64,000 nt of DNA, from assembly GCF_901472535.1 (NCBI RefSeq), contig NZ_LR590470.1, positions 2,418,001-2,482,000 on the forward strand, in the 5' to 3' direction. Made by a program: the position numbers and the translations under genes. Numbering within the stretch: position 1 is the first letter of the stretch; every line of letters begins with the position of its first letter. The notes beneath the pieces were generated by a model. It worked only from the letters and a program-made list of their open reading frames with translations. It did no database searches and was not told where the DNA came from. Source of the DNA: Sphingobacterium daejeonense. GTDB taxonomy: Bacteria; Bacteroidota; Bacteroidia; Sphingobacteriales; Sphingobacteriaceae. Of this stretch, positions 8,808 to 19,660 are shown one piece after another.

Positions 8808-9684
8808 CTATTCAGCTTCCAATTGTTCTTTATACTTTCTTTTGTGTTCTTCTACCTCTTCTGGCATCTCAGGGTAGTGGATGTCTTTATATTCTGATAG
8901 AGTTTCATAGATGATGCTTGCTACCAAGAATCTGCTGATTGGTTTGGAATCTGATGGAATTATATACCAAGGAGCGTCTTTCTTAGTTGTATTCCTGATT
9001 GCATCCTCATAACATTCCATATATTTATCCCATAGACCCCTTTCTTTTAAATCCCCGGGTGAGAATTTCCAGTTTTTCTCTTCTTCTTCCAGTCTGCTCA
9101 ATAGTCTTTCTTTTTGTTCTTCCTTGCTGACATTCAAGAAGAATTTAAGGATAATCATACCATTTTGAGTTAGTCGTTTCTCAAAATTGTTTATTTGGTC
9201 GAATCTCATTTCCCAAAAAATCACTCGGAAGATGGTGTGGATCTGTAATATTTGGAATCCGTTCGTTCAATAAATATTCAGGATGCACTCTAGTCACTAG
9301 TACGTTTTCATAATGCGTTCTATTGAAAACAGTGAATTTCCCTTTCTCGGGCAACCTTATTTCATGTCTCCACAGGTAATCATGCTGCAATTCTAATTCT
9401 GTAGGCGTCTTGAAACTTTCAACGACCACTCCTCTGACATTCATTTCCTTGAATACTTCTCGAATCAACGAATCTTTGCCGGAAGTATCCATCCCTTGCA
9501 AACATATTAATACGCTGTATCTATCATCTGCGTACATTTTATCCTGCAATGCTGCAATCTTTTTCCTCAATTCCTTGAGTTCAATTTTTGCATCGTCTTT
9601 ACTGATTTCATCCTTTATGTTAGTAGGGTGTTCTTTTAATTTAAAATTGCTTTTAGCAGCTAATTTCTTAGAATAGTTTGCCAT
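8808..9684 (-). CDS. polyphosphate kinase 2 family protein (frameshifted)
   Basis: The N-terminal half has the PPK2 Walker A-like LICLQGMDTSGKDSLIREVF and the lid-type WRHEIRLPEKGKFTVFNRTHYE; the C-terminal half has FFLNVSKEEQKERLLSRLEE and WKFSPGDLKERGLWDKY, all PPK2 signatures. Such enzymes move phosphate between polyphosphate and nucleoside mono- or diphosphates. The two halves are in different frames; removing one A from the A6 run at 9215-9220 restores SDFWEMRFDQINNFE. ATG at 9684 (MANYSKKLAAKS) is preferred over an upstream GTG. Class and substrate are not resolved. Confidence 0.85.
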
Positions 9685-9737
9685 AGATTTTATTTTAGGT
9701 AACACAATTTACTAAAATTTTGTTTCTATTTCATTTG

Positions 9738-9873
9738 ATTATCATTAAATTTAATGATAATTTAGATTATCATTGAAATGTGTGATAATTTAGATTATCA
9801 CTAAAATGAGTGATAATTTTATTTATCATTGATATGAGTGATAATTTAAAATATCATTAGATTCGATGATTAT
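9738..9873. repeat. five palindromic 24-bp units at exact 28-bp period
   Basis: Units begin at 9738, 9766, 9794, 9822 and 9850. The first is split as ATTATCATTAAA / TTTAATGATAAT and is a perfect 24-bp palindrome; the others keep the ATTATCA...TGATAAT arms with a variable centre, separated by TTAG, TTTA or TTAA. The array ends 32 bases before the satD start codon. Strict period, conserved arms and promoter position indicate a multimeric operator. It is not a CRISPR array because there are no spacers. Confidence 0.85.
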
Positions 9874-9905
9874 AAAGTAAATAGAGGATCTTAATCACAG
9901 AAAAA

Positions 9906-10514
9906 ATGAAGTATCACGTAATATTAACGGGCGATGTAATCCACTCACGGTCATACGAGGCGAGTGAATGGTTGCCAAAATTTGAACGGGGAATCAAGCG
10001 ATATGCAAAGTCTTATGATATTTTTAGGGGAGATAGTTTCCAGGCTGAAGTTTTCTTTGGAAGATTGTTTTAAGGCTTTGTTTTATCTAAAGGCGGAGAT
10101 GCGTCAGTTCGAGGGGATGGATGTGCGGATAGGAGTAGGAGTTGGGCAAGTTGATTTTATAGATAAGGACATCAAAAAGTCGACTGGTGAAGCTTTTATT
10201 CTATCGGGTGAATCCTTGGATAGTTTGACAAAGGAAAGTTTGGAATTTCGGTCTCAATGGAAAGAATTGGATGAAAGTATAAATTTAATTTTAACTTTAT
10301 CCACTAGATTAACTGACCAATGGACTGCAAATATGGCCGAAACGGTTCAGGCAGCCATGGACAATCCTAAAGCAAATCAAACGGAAATTGACAAGAATTA
10401 CGGGTAAAAAGCACCAGAGCCAAGTCCAGTACTGAACTGGGGAAAGCGAATTATACAAAAATCAATCAGGTCATCGATTATTGTACTAAAGAATTAAAGC
10501 GATATGTTAACTGA
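9906..10514 (+). pseudogene. SatD family protein (several frameshifts)
   Basis: Frame 1 reads MKYHVILTGDVIHSRSYEAS and then DIFRGDSFQAEV, the N-terminal signature of SatD proteins. After a lost T near 10051 the next frame continues FSLEDCFKALFYLKAEMRQF, VRIGVGVGQVDFID and LSTRLTDQWTANMAE. Two more one-base corrections near 10395 and 10421 give GKKHQSQVSTELGKANYTKI, an HTH-like C-terminus, ending in KELKRYVN at a TGA that overlaps the DUF3307 start. So the intact protein would be a sensor-like domain plus a DNA-binding end. The breaks may be sequencing errors. Confidence 0.75.
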
Positions 10515-11241
10515 TTTACTTAAAATGTTGACTGCCCAATATTTTAGGGGACTTTGTCCTTCAACCGAAATCATGGGTAGACAAGCGGAAAACCAAGATC
10601 CAATATCTGTTATATCATGTTGCTGTCCATGCTGGACTGTTGAATTTTTGTTTTTATCAATGACTTAGCAGGAAATTGGCAGAACATTTTATTCTTAGTA
10701 GCAGCACACTTAGCCATAGATAGCCTAAAAAATTGGATGGGAGCAAAGATGGCCATCTAACCCAGCGCGAATATTCTTGATCGATCAGGCCTTGCATTTG
10801 GCAAGTATATTCGGTGTATATTTCTTACCCATCCTGAAGTATTCAAAACCATGGCGGCAGATATTTCAGCCAATCATGTTATGTTGTACTTGATTGCTAT
10901 TTTATTGATAGTTTTTGTTATTCCCAATTGGAATCAGAATTTTTTTCAGCAAATGGAATAAAGAATCAGAATTCAATGTTAAAAGGAAAGAAACCTTATT
11001 TGATGCCGGAACGATCATTGGGATTATTGAAAAGAGCCATGATCTTGGGATTTTATATTAATGGATTTTATGGAAGGAGTTGGGTTTTTGTTAGCAGCTA
11101 AGTCAATTTTTAGATTTGGCGACCTAACGAATGCCAAGGACACTAAATTTACAGAGTATGTGCTAAATAGGGACTTTATTGAGTTTTGGGTTGGGAATGT
11201 TGGTGGCCATAGCACTTAAACATGCACTAAACATAATTTAA
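10505..11241 (+). pseudogene. DUF3307 membrane protein (many frameshifts)
   Basis: Pieces in three frames make up one DUF3307 protein: MLTDLLKMLTAQ, then ILGDFVLQPKSWVDKRKTKI and YLLYHVAVHAGLLNF, hydrophobic segments around 10860-10930, and a last piece ending MLVAIALKHALNII. DUF3307 proteins are small polytopic membrane proteins of unknown function that are often next to satD; here the start lies inside the satD coding end. At least four one-base shifts are needed. Decay and sequence error cannot be told apart from here. Confidence 0.65.
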
Positions 11242-11248
11242 TCATACC

Positions 11249-12411
11249 ATGAATAAAACTAAAAAAGGTTTTAAAGCCTTAATTCTATTAATTTTCGCTG
11301 CAAATATATTCAACCGGAATCTATGCTCAATCAGCTACTTTTGAATCTGAACTCAAGAAGATCACAGATAAGTATGATGCCGTTGGCTTAGCAAGTTGTT
11401 GTGGTAAAGAACGGGAAAACCTGTATATGAAAAAAGCTTTTGGTTATAAAGATTTGGAAACCAAAGAACCATTGACAACGGACAATTTGTTTCGGATTGC
11501 TTCCATTTCAAAATCTTTCAGTTCGACTGCGATTATGCAATTGGTGGAAGCTGGTAAAGTATCATTAGATGATGATATCAGCGACCTAATAGGTTTTAAA
11601 GTTAGAAATCCTAAGTTTCCAAACACAAAGATTACTCTAGAAATGATGCTTTCGCATCGTTCTAAGTCTCAAATGACAGCCAATGGCTATTTTACGTTGG
11701 ATGTATTGGACACCACGAAAACTAAAAGATTGGCAAAAATCATTCAATTCCTATGAACCTGGGACGGATTATGAATATTGTAATTTAAACTTTAATATGA
11801 TAGGAGCTGTTTTTGGAGCGATTGAACCAATGTACGCTTCGATAACTACATCAAACAGCAAATACTGAAATCCATTAGGATTGGATGCTGGTTATTGTGT
11901 TGATTCATTGGATCAGGGGAGGATTGCAAAATTATATGAAAAAGAAGATGGGAAGTATGTTGAACAGAAAGCTGCATATAATCCTAGATCAGAAGAGATA
12001 AGAAACTATACCATGGGTGTTAGTACGCCTGTTTTTTCCCCAACAGGGGGCATGAAAATCTCTGCCCATGATTTATCTAAATATATGATGATGCATATGA
12101 ATTATGGTAAATCAGGAAAAACCAAAATTATTTCAAAGGCTAGTTCCAAAAAGATGCAAACAGGTCTTTCTCCAAAAGAGAATTACGGTTTGGCTCTTCT
12201 GGAGAATGACCGATTGATTCCAGGAGAACATATGATTGGCCATACGGGTTCAGCATATGGACTTTATAGCAATATGTTTTTTGAACCCAAGAATAAATTT
12301 GGGTTTATCGTCATCACGAATGGATGTATTCCAACATTGGATAGGAATGAGGATATTATGATGTCCAAAGAAGTTATTAACTTACTGTATACTGATTTTA
12401 TAAAAAAATAA
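11249..12411 (+). pseudogene. serine hydrolase, class C beta-lactamase-like (several frameshifts)
   Basis: Fragments in different frames join into one protein: an N-terminal export signal, FGYKDLETKEPLTTDNLFRI, the nucleophile motif SISK (in ASISKSFSSTAIMQLVEAGK), MMLSHRSS, then NSYEPGTDYEYCNLNFNMIG with the YxN motif, and GENMIGHTGSAYG-like GEHMIGHTGSAYGLYSNMFF near the C-terminus (HTGS replaces KTG). This is the beta-lactamase/PBP4-like serine hydrolase fold; periplasmic peptidase or esterase roles are common. At least five frame changes occur, many at A or G runs (about 11300, 11390-11425, 11660, 11730, 11840). Confidence 0.75.
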
Positions 12412-12538
12412 ATAAAGGATTCACAATTAATTTTGAAAGTAATTGATAATTAGAATTTAGTGTCTCAATGAGCAGATTGGAGGTTTGTTTGAGGTCTATA
12501 TCCTAAGGGATAACATCTAAATACTGATTTAAATTAAC

Positions 12539-12546
12539 TACTTTTG
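12539..12546 (+). promoter_or_regulatory. possible -7 box for fabV
   Basis: TACTTTTG fits TAnnTTTG and lies 31 bases before the fabV ATG. No TTTG -33 element is seen at the expected distance. Confidence 0.45.
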
Positions 12547-12577
12547 TAAAAATTATTCAAATTGACAATTAAGCAAT

Positions 12578-13779
12578 ATGATTATTCAACCAAGAACTAG
12601 AGGTTTTATCTGTTTAACAGCTCATCCGGAAGGAGCAGCAGAGAATATCAAGAACCAAATCGAATACGTAAAATCCAAAGGAGAGATCAAAAACGGTCCT
12701 AAGAAAGTTTTAGTAATCGGTGCATCTACCGGATTTGGGATTGCTTCACGTATTAGCGCTGCTTTCGGTTCGGGAGCTGCTACTATCGGAGTATTTTTTT
12801 GAAAAAACCAGCCTCAGAAGGGAAATTAGGAACAGCAGGATGGTATAATAGTGCCGCATTCGAAAAAGAAGCACATGCTGCAGGATTATATGCAAAGAGT
12901 ATCAATGGCGATGCTTTTTCTGATGAAATCAAAAAACAAACTATTGATTTGATAAAGAAAGACCTTGGTCAAGTTGATTTAGTGATCTATTCTTTAGCTT
13001 CTCCTCGTCGTACACATCCTAAAACAGGTGTTCAACATGCTTCAGTATTGAAGCCAATTGATAAGCCTTTCACCGATAAAACTGTTGATTTCCACTCAGG
13101 TGTTGTATCTGATATCAGTATCCAACCCGTAGACTCGGAAGATGATATTAAAAATACAGTTGCTGTAATGGGTGGTGAAGATTGGAAGTTCTGGATCGAA
13201 GACCTTAAAGAAGCAGGTGTGTTGGCAGAGGGAGTGAAGACAGTAGCATATTCATATATTGGTCCTGAATTGACTTACCCTATTTACCGTAACGGTACAA
13301 TTGGCCGTGCAAAAGACGATTTGGAAGGAACTGTACCAGCAATCAATGATTTATTGAAAGACCTTAATGGAGTTTCTTATGTTTCTGTAAACAAAGCTTT
13401 AGTAACTCAATCTAGTTCTGCTATCCCTGTCGTTCCATTGTATATTTCATTATTATATAAAGTAATGAAAGAAAAAGGAATTCATGAAGGAACAATTGAG
13501 CAAATGCAGCGCTTATTTGCAGAGCGTCTTTATATTGACGGTGAAATCCCATTGGATGAAAAAGGAAGAATCCGTGTTGACGACTTAGAAATGAGAGAGG
13601 ATGTTCAAGCAGAAGTTGCAAAACTTTGGGAACAAGCAAACACTGAGAATTTAGAAGAAATTTCTGATATCCAAGGATACCGTGATGACTTTTTCCAGTT
13701 GTTCGGATTCAACTTTGATGCGATAGATTATAATAAAGATACAAGTGAACTAGTTCAAGTACCTAGTTTAGCTGAATAA
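12578..13779 (+). CDS. fabV: trans-2-enoyl-CoA/enoyl-ACP reductase FabV (frameshifted)
   Basis: The two frames together are about 400 residues, the FabV length. N-terminal [20 protein letters not shown] and [16 protein letters not shown] (Rossmann loop) precede the break; [34 protein letters not shown] and [20 protein letters not shown] follow it. The last contains the Tyr-x8-Lys-type region of FabV. The enzyme reduces enoyl thioesters with NADH as the last step of fatty-acid elongation and is known as a triclosan-insensitive alternative to FabI. The shift lies in the adjacent T7 and A6 runs at about 12794-12807. Strongly terminated. Confidence 0.93.
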
Positions 13780-13798
13780 TATATCTTAAATTTTAAGA

Positions 13799-13837
13799 AA
13801 TGCGTCAAGAATTTAATATTCTTGACGCATTTTTTTG
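13799..13837 (+). terminator. rho-independent terminator after fabV
   Basis: AATGCGTCAAGAAT / ATTCTTGACGCATT, a perfect 14-bp stem with a five-base loop and a following run of seven T, 20 bases after the fabV stop. The next 290 bases up to the kinase gene show nothing else I can name. Confidence 0.92.
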
Positions 13838-14127
13838 CTTTGCATTCGTTTGTTTTTTGGAAGACGAAATTTATTATAATTTAATAAATCAATATTCGTT
13901 TTAAACAATCTATTTGATATGAAATAAAATATGTGTTTAATCACTTAATATTCAATAGATGGCGGTCAAAAAATCACAAAAAATGGGTTTATTTATAGTA
14001 TAGCATATTTTTATTACATAAATAAGTAGAAAAATTTTGTTTCTTTTTTTAAATTTACCCCATTAATCCATGATAAAATAAATCTTTATCTAGATTGAAA
14101 CAAACCACTAACTATGAATTAACATAA

Positions 14128-16329
14128 ATGAATAATCAGGTTCTTATTAAAGACGAACACATGTTCTTGAGCGAAGGCATTCAAGAATTCGGATATCTAT
14201 TAATTACGGATACTGAATTTAACCTGATTGCTGGCAGTGAAAACTGTGACGAGTGGCTTTGTGAAGACTTCTCCGATTGCTTGGGTCTTAATTTGTGGAA
14301 TATCCTAACAGATTATTTTCCGAATTATGTTGCTAGCATTAATAAGGCTGTCCATCAAGTTCTTGATGATATCAATGAACGTGTTTTGATGGAGGTATTC
14401 ATTAATGAGGATTCATATTATTTAAACATCTATTTATTAAACGATCTGATTTATCTTGAGTTTGAAAAGAAATTTGAGGACTCGAATGTTTTTTTTCCAA
14501 AATTTGAAATCGTAGACAAGCTATTGTCGAAGAATAAAGGGAATATTTGGCAAGCTGCATGTTCTTATATTACCAAGATTAGTGGTTTTGACCGGATCCG
14601 TGTATTTCAATTTGTTGAAGGCGGAAACGGACTCATTATAGCTGAGTCAATTGACAACAATGAACTGGAGGGAATCTTAGGATGCTATTATCCAGATATG
14701 GATATCTTCAAATTAGCAAAAAACATCCATCAGGTCAATGTGCATCGTTATGCAGCCCAAATTGATGGTCCTACAATTCGTATTATTTCAAACCCTAAAT
14801 ATGAACCAAATTTATCGCAGACTAACATAAGAATGGTTTCGCCAATCCATGCTGCATATATGCTGAAGGATGGCGTAAATTCAAACTTAAGTGTTGCCTT
14901 GCAGATTGATGGTAAACTATGGGGTTTCATATTCTGTCAAAGTCAAGAAGCTAAAAAAATCAACCTCTTGAAAAGAGAGGCCTTGGTTTATTTTATCCAA
15001 ATGGCGGTAAATAGGTATGCTGAAGAACAAAAAAATTATGAAAAGGAATTCCATGACGATATCCGGAATTTTGAACTCCAACTCAAAGAAAAACTTGTTC
15101 TCAAAAATAATCTAGCTGAATCATTGCGTGTTCTCGAAAAAGAACTTTGTTATTATGCCAAAGCTGATTCGATGGTCATTTTTATCAATGGGCGTATGTA
15201 TGCCTATAATATTGTTATAGGCGAGCAGAAAATCCTTGAAATCATAGCATTGTTGAAGTCTGAATGTAAGGAACAATATTATGCGGATCATGAATTTATC
15301 ATGAAGTATGGAGAACAGCTAGAAATTAACTCTGAGCGTTTTGTTGGTTTAGCTGGTCTGCATGTTGAAATGGATGAAAGTTGTACCATCCTGTGGTTCA
15401 GGAAAGAAAAAGAGTTTCATAGAAAATGGGTTGAAAAACCTGTCAGAAGAATTGGAATGAATCTTCCAAATGAAATATTCACCCATGAGGAGCATCCTTA
15501 CCTGGATATATGGAACCAAAAAACAGTCGGAACTTCTGAGCCTTGGGGCGAAGATGAAATCTATTTCATCAAAAGATTAAGAGAATTAATTCTCCAAAGT
15601 GCAAATAATTTCTCCCAGGAGATTGATAAATTAAATAAGGAAGTGGGCGACTTAAATCGTGCTTTGGATAACTATGCCAATACAGTCAGTCATGACCTTA
15701 AAAATCCTTTATCCGCAATTAATCTTTCTACCCAAATGTTGTTACAACGCCCCGACATGAAGGAAGAATTGCGGAATAGAATGCTCAAAAATACGAAAGA
15801 CGCTGTTGAAGTGATTGGAGGAGTTGCTCCGAAGTGTTCATGAATTTTCTAAAGTGAAGAGTTATGAATATAAGATGGAGCCTGTGTATGTTGATGAATT
15901 CTTGAGTCAAATTGTGGAGTTTAGTCCAAATCCGCTATCAAGCTGAACATGCTGAAGTAACATATGGAACTATATTACCGGTTTATGGTGAAAAATCCAT
16001 TGTCTACCAATTGTTTCAAAACTTAACTGGAAATGCTGTCAAATACAGCGCAAAAGGAAATTATCCAAAAATTCATTTTGGATTCTAAAATTAAGCATGA
16101 GTTTGTAGAATATACTATTGCCGACAATGGAATTGGTATAGCTAAGGAAGAGCTCAGCATGATATTTGATTCATTCAAAAGATTGTCTAATGCAGGGAAT
16201 TTTGAAGGAACTGGGTTAGGCCTTTCTATCGTAAAACGCATTGTGGATAGATTGGGTATGCAAATAAAGATAGAGAGCGAACTTGGAAAAGGCACCACTA
16301 TCCACTTGTTGTTTCCAAATACTAAGTAA
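14128..16329 (+). CDS. phytochrome-like sensor histidine kinase (three frameshifts)
   Basis: Domains in order: PAS (about 15-105), GAF (about 130-300, with FDRIRVFQF, YPDMDIFKLAKNI, SPIHAAYML, DGKLWGFIFCQS), PHY-like (300-480), a coiled linker, HisKA with NTVSHDLKNPLSAINLSTQM (His about 527), and after frame changes HATPase pieces NLTGNAVKYSAKG, IADNGIGIAKEE and GTGLGLSIVKRIVD. This is a bacteriophytochrome layout, but no cysteine lies in the first 45 residues where biliverdin would attach, and PASDIP is replaced by PDMDIF. Breaks are near 15820, 15929 and 16077. No response regulator lies next to it. Confidence 0.82.
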
Positions 16330-16431
16330 AATTTCTTATTAGAAAGTTCCTTTTTCCTATTGTTAAGATTCATTCGCTTCTATGAATCGTAAATAGATAC
16401 TTTTATAGCTAAAAACCTCGCTTAAAAAATT

Positions 16432-16439
16432 TATATTTG
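16432..16439 (+). promoter_or_regulatory. -7 box for lepA-folD
   Basis: TATATTTG fits TAnnTTTG exactly, 29 bases before the lepA ATG. Confidence 0.55.
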
Positions 16440-16468
16440 CGAATTAAATTGAAGGCATAATAACCTAT

Positions 16469-18261
16469 ATGAAGCATATACGCAATTTTTGTATTATCGC
16501 ACATATCGACCATGGTAAAAGTACCTTGGCTGATAGATTATTAGAGTATACCAATACAATTACACAACGTGAAGCGCAAGCTCAGCTGTTGGATAATATG
16601 GATTTGGAACGTGAAAGAGGGATTACGATTAAGAGCCATGCAATCCAAATGGAGTATACCAAAGATGGACAAAAGTATGTGTTGAATCTAATTGATACCC
16701 CAGGCCACCGTGGATTTCTCCTACGAGGTATCAAGATCCATTGCTGCTTGTGAAGGCGCATTGTTGATCGTAGATGCTTCCCAAGGTATCCAAGCTCAGA
16801 CCATTTCCAACTTATATTTAGCATTGGAACATGATCTTGAAATCATCCCAATCCTTAATAAAATGGATCTTCCAGGTGCAATGCCTGAAGAAGTAAAAGA
16901 CCAAATCGTTGATCTTATTGGTGGAAAACGTGAAGATATTATCCCTGCATCTGGTAAAACGGGTATGGGTATTCCTGATATTCTTGAAGCAATCGTTGAG
17001 CGTATTCCGGCACCAGTTGGTGACCCTGATGCTCCATTGCAAGCATTGATCTTTGACTCCGTATTCAATTCTTTCCGTGGAATTATGGCTTACTTCAAAG
17101 TTGAAAACGGAGAAATCCGTAAAGGCGGACAAGGTAAAATTCGTGGCAACAGGAAAAGAGTACTTTGCAGATGAAGTAGGAACCCTAAAATTAACTCAAG
17201 TTCCAAAAGATGTTATTAAAACTGGGGATGTAGGTTATATTGTATCAGGTATTAAAGAAGCAAGAGAAGTTAAGGTTGGTGATACCATCACCAAAAAAGA
17301 TAGGCCATGTGCTGAAGCGATTCAAGGTTTTGAAGAAGTGAAGCCGATGGTTTTCGCAGGTATTTATCCTGTCGATACTGAAGATTATGAAGAACTGAGA
17401 GAGTCGATGCACCGTTTACAATTGAATGATGCATCCTTGGTATTTGAACCAGAATCTTCCGCAGCTTTAGGATTTGGATTCCGTTGTGGATTCTTGGGTA
17501 TGTTGCACATGGAAATTATCCAGGAACGCCTAGAAAGGGAGTTTGATATGACCGTTATTACGACTGTACCTAACGTGTCTTACCGCGCATTCTTATCGAA
17601 AAACCACGAAGAAGTAGTAGTACATAACCCTTCTGATTTGCCTGATCCTAGTAAATTGGACAGCATTGAAGAACCTTATATCAAAGCAAACATTATTACA
17701 AAGGCTGAATTTGTAGGTCCTGTAATGTCTCTTTGTATTCAAAAGAGGGGAACAATTATCAACCAGTCTTATCTAACTTCAGATAGGGTAGAGTTGGTGT
17801 TCGAAATGCCGATGGGTGAGATCGTATTCGATTTCTATGATAAACTAAAGACCATCTCTAAAGGTTATGCTTCTTTTGATTATCACCAGATTGGATACAG
17901 ACAATCGGATTTAGTGAAATTGGACATCAGGTTGAATGATGAACCAGTGGATGCTTTATCATCATTGATTCACCGTAGCAATGCATACGATTTTGGTAAG
18001 AAGATCTGTGAAAAGTTAAAAGAACTATTGCCAAGACAACAATTTGAAATCCGTATCCAAGCATCAATCGGTGCTAAGATTATTGCGAGAGAAACTATCT
18101 CTGCTTTACGTAAGGATGTAACAGCTAAATGTTATGGTGGTGATATCTCCCGTAAGCGTAAGTTATTGGAGAAACAGAAAAAAGGTAAGAAAAGAATGCG
18201 CCAAGTAGGTAATGTGGAAATTCCTCAGTCTGCATTTATGGCTGTTTTGAAATTAGATTAA
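16469..18261 (+). CDS. lepA: translation elongation factor 4 (two frameshifts)
   Basis: Three pieces cover the complete LepA/EF-4, about 597 residues. G1 motif [14 protein letters not shown], switch region [11 protein letters not shown]3 DTPGH, G4 NKMD; the C-terminal LepA domain ends [18 protein letters not shown]. The GTPase back-translocates stalled ribosomes. The first break reads GHRGFLLRG where all homologues have GHVDFSYEV and is fixed by removing one C at 16708-16709; the second, at 17124-17125, by removing one G to give [15 protein letters not shown]. As conserved sequence runs through both, these are almost surely sequence errors. Confidence 0.95.
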
Positions 18262-18286
18262 CAAAAATCAACCTATACATAATAAC

Positions 18287-19174
18287 ATGAATTTACTTGA
18301 CGGTAAAGAAGTATCAACAAAGATTAAAGAAGACATCAAAAGAGAGACTGCAGAGTTAACTGAAAAGTTAGGTCGCAAACCTCATCTAGTGGCGATTCTT
18401 GTCGGAAATGATGGCGGAAGTGAAACCTATGTTGCCAGCAAAATGAGAAATTGCGAACAAGTAGGATTTGATTCCACAAACCTTCGTTATGATGTCGACA
18501 TCACTGAAGAAGAATTATTGAACAAAATCAAAGAAATCAACGCTGATGATAGTATTGATGGTCTTATTGTTCAATTGCCATTGCCTAAGCACATTGACCC
18601 AGATAAAGTAACTGAAGCTATTGACTACCGCAAAGATGTTGATGGATTTCACCCCATAAATTTAGGTCGAATGCAAAGAAATCTTCCTTGTTTTATTCCA
18701 GCTACTCCTTATGGAATTATGCTGATGTTGGAACATTATGGAATTGATACAGCAGGTAAAAAAGCAGTTATTGTAGGTAGAAGTAATATTGTAGGATCAC
18801 CAATGAGCATTCTGTTGGCTAGAAATTCTAATCCTGGTAACTGTACCGTAACATTAACACATAGTAGGACTAAAGATTTGAAAGATGAAGTTCTACAAGG
18901 AGATATAGTGGTAGCTGCGATAGGTAAAAAGAACTTTGTCACAGCTGATATGGTCAAAGAAGGTGCGATTGTAATCGATGTAGGAATTAACAGAGAATCC
19001 TCAACAGAAACAAAATCAGGTTTCAAATTATACGGAGATGTTGATTTTGAAAACGTCGCTCCAAAATCATCTTGGATAACTCCTGTACCCGGCGGTGTTG
19101 GTTTAATGACTATTATTGGTCTTTTAAAGAATACACTAGAAGCGGCAAAAGGAACAATTTATCCTAAAGCATAG
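18287..19174 (+). CDS. folD: bifunctional methylenetetrahydrofolate dehydrogenase/cyclohydrolase
   Basis: 295 residues, normal for Fol[15 protein letters not shown] carries the catalytic Lys, [13 protein letters not shown] and [12 protein letters not shown] form the folate site, [13 protein letters not shown] is the NADP loop and [11 protein letters not shown] is the C-terminal signature. It interconverts methylene-, methenyl- and formyl-THF for one-carbon metabolism. It begins 25 bases after lepA and is probably cotranscribed; a good terminator follows. Confidence 0.96.
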   Translation: MNLLDGKEVSTKIKEDIKRETAELTEKLGRKPHLVAILVGNDGGSETYVASKMRNCEQVGFDSTNLRYDVDITEEELLNKIKEINADDSIDGLIVQLPLPKHIDPDKVTEAIDYRKDVDGFHPINLGRMQRNLPCFIPATPYGIMLMLEHYGIDTAGKKAVIVGRSNIVGSPMSILLARNSNPGNCTVTLTHSRTKDLKDEVLQGDIVVAAIGKKNFVTADMVKEGAIVIDVGINRESSTETKSGFKLYGDVDFENVAPKSSWITPVPGGVGLMTIIGLLKNTLEAAKGTIYPKA

Positions 19175-19204
19175 CAAATTATTGAATTGAAATATGTTTA
19201 TTTT

Positions 19205-19234
19205 AAAGCCTTGACTTGGTCAAGGCTTTTTTTA
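19205..19234 (+). terminator. terminator after folD
   Basis: AAAGCCTTGAC / GTCAAGGCTTT with a three-base loop and a T run, 30 bases past the folD stop. Confidence 0.9.
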
Positions 19235-19313
19235 TTTATAAAGATTTTAGAAGGCAATCCTATAAAATAGAAAACCATTTAGTATTCCTAAGGTTTTTCA
19301 TATCAAAAACTTA

Positions 19314-19553
19314 ATGAATTATGATATGGAAAAATTGGATAACCCATATCCTTTTATTCTGATGAATTTGGTTCTTTCCTGTATTAAAACAGAATTGGAA
19401 ATCAGGAGTTTGCTCAAGAAGATAGATATGCTTTTACAGGAAGAAATAAAACAATTATTTGAGTCACAAGTGACCCATTTAAAGTTACTTAAACAGATGT
19501 CAGACCATATTGATAAATTGGAAAAAGAAATTAAAAATAGATATCAACAATAA
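19314..19553 (+). CDS. small hypothetical protein, 79 aa
   Basis: The frame encodes a mostly helical protein with heptad-like Leu and Lys/Glu (ELEIRSLLKKIDMLLQEEIK; DHIDKLEKEIKNRYQQ), likely a short coiled coil. No signal peptide or family is recognised. It stands alone between two terminated units and could also start at 19326. Support is limited to length and composition. Confidence 0.45.
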   Translation: MNYDMEKLDNPYPFILMNLVLSCIKTELEIRSLLKKIDMLLQEEIKQLFESQVTHLKLLKQMSDHIDKLEKEIKNRYQQ

Positions 19554-19660
19554 TTAAATTATTTTGGATATTTACCACAATAATATTTGGTATAAATATT
19601 GTATCGAACCTACAGATTATTGAAAAACTTAATTATTATAACACTAATAAAAACAAAACA

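Noticed and set aside
9738..9873. Regular 28-bp repeats that look like a CRISPR array
   Set aside because: The repeats are back to back with only four-base linkers, each is a palindrome, there are no unique spacers and no cas genes. They are better explained as an operator array.
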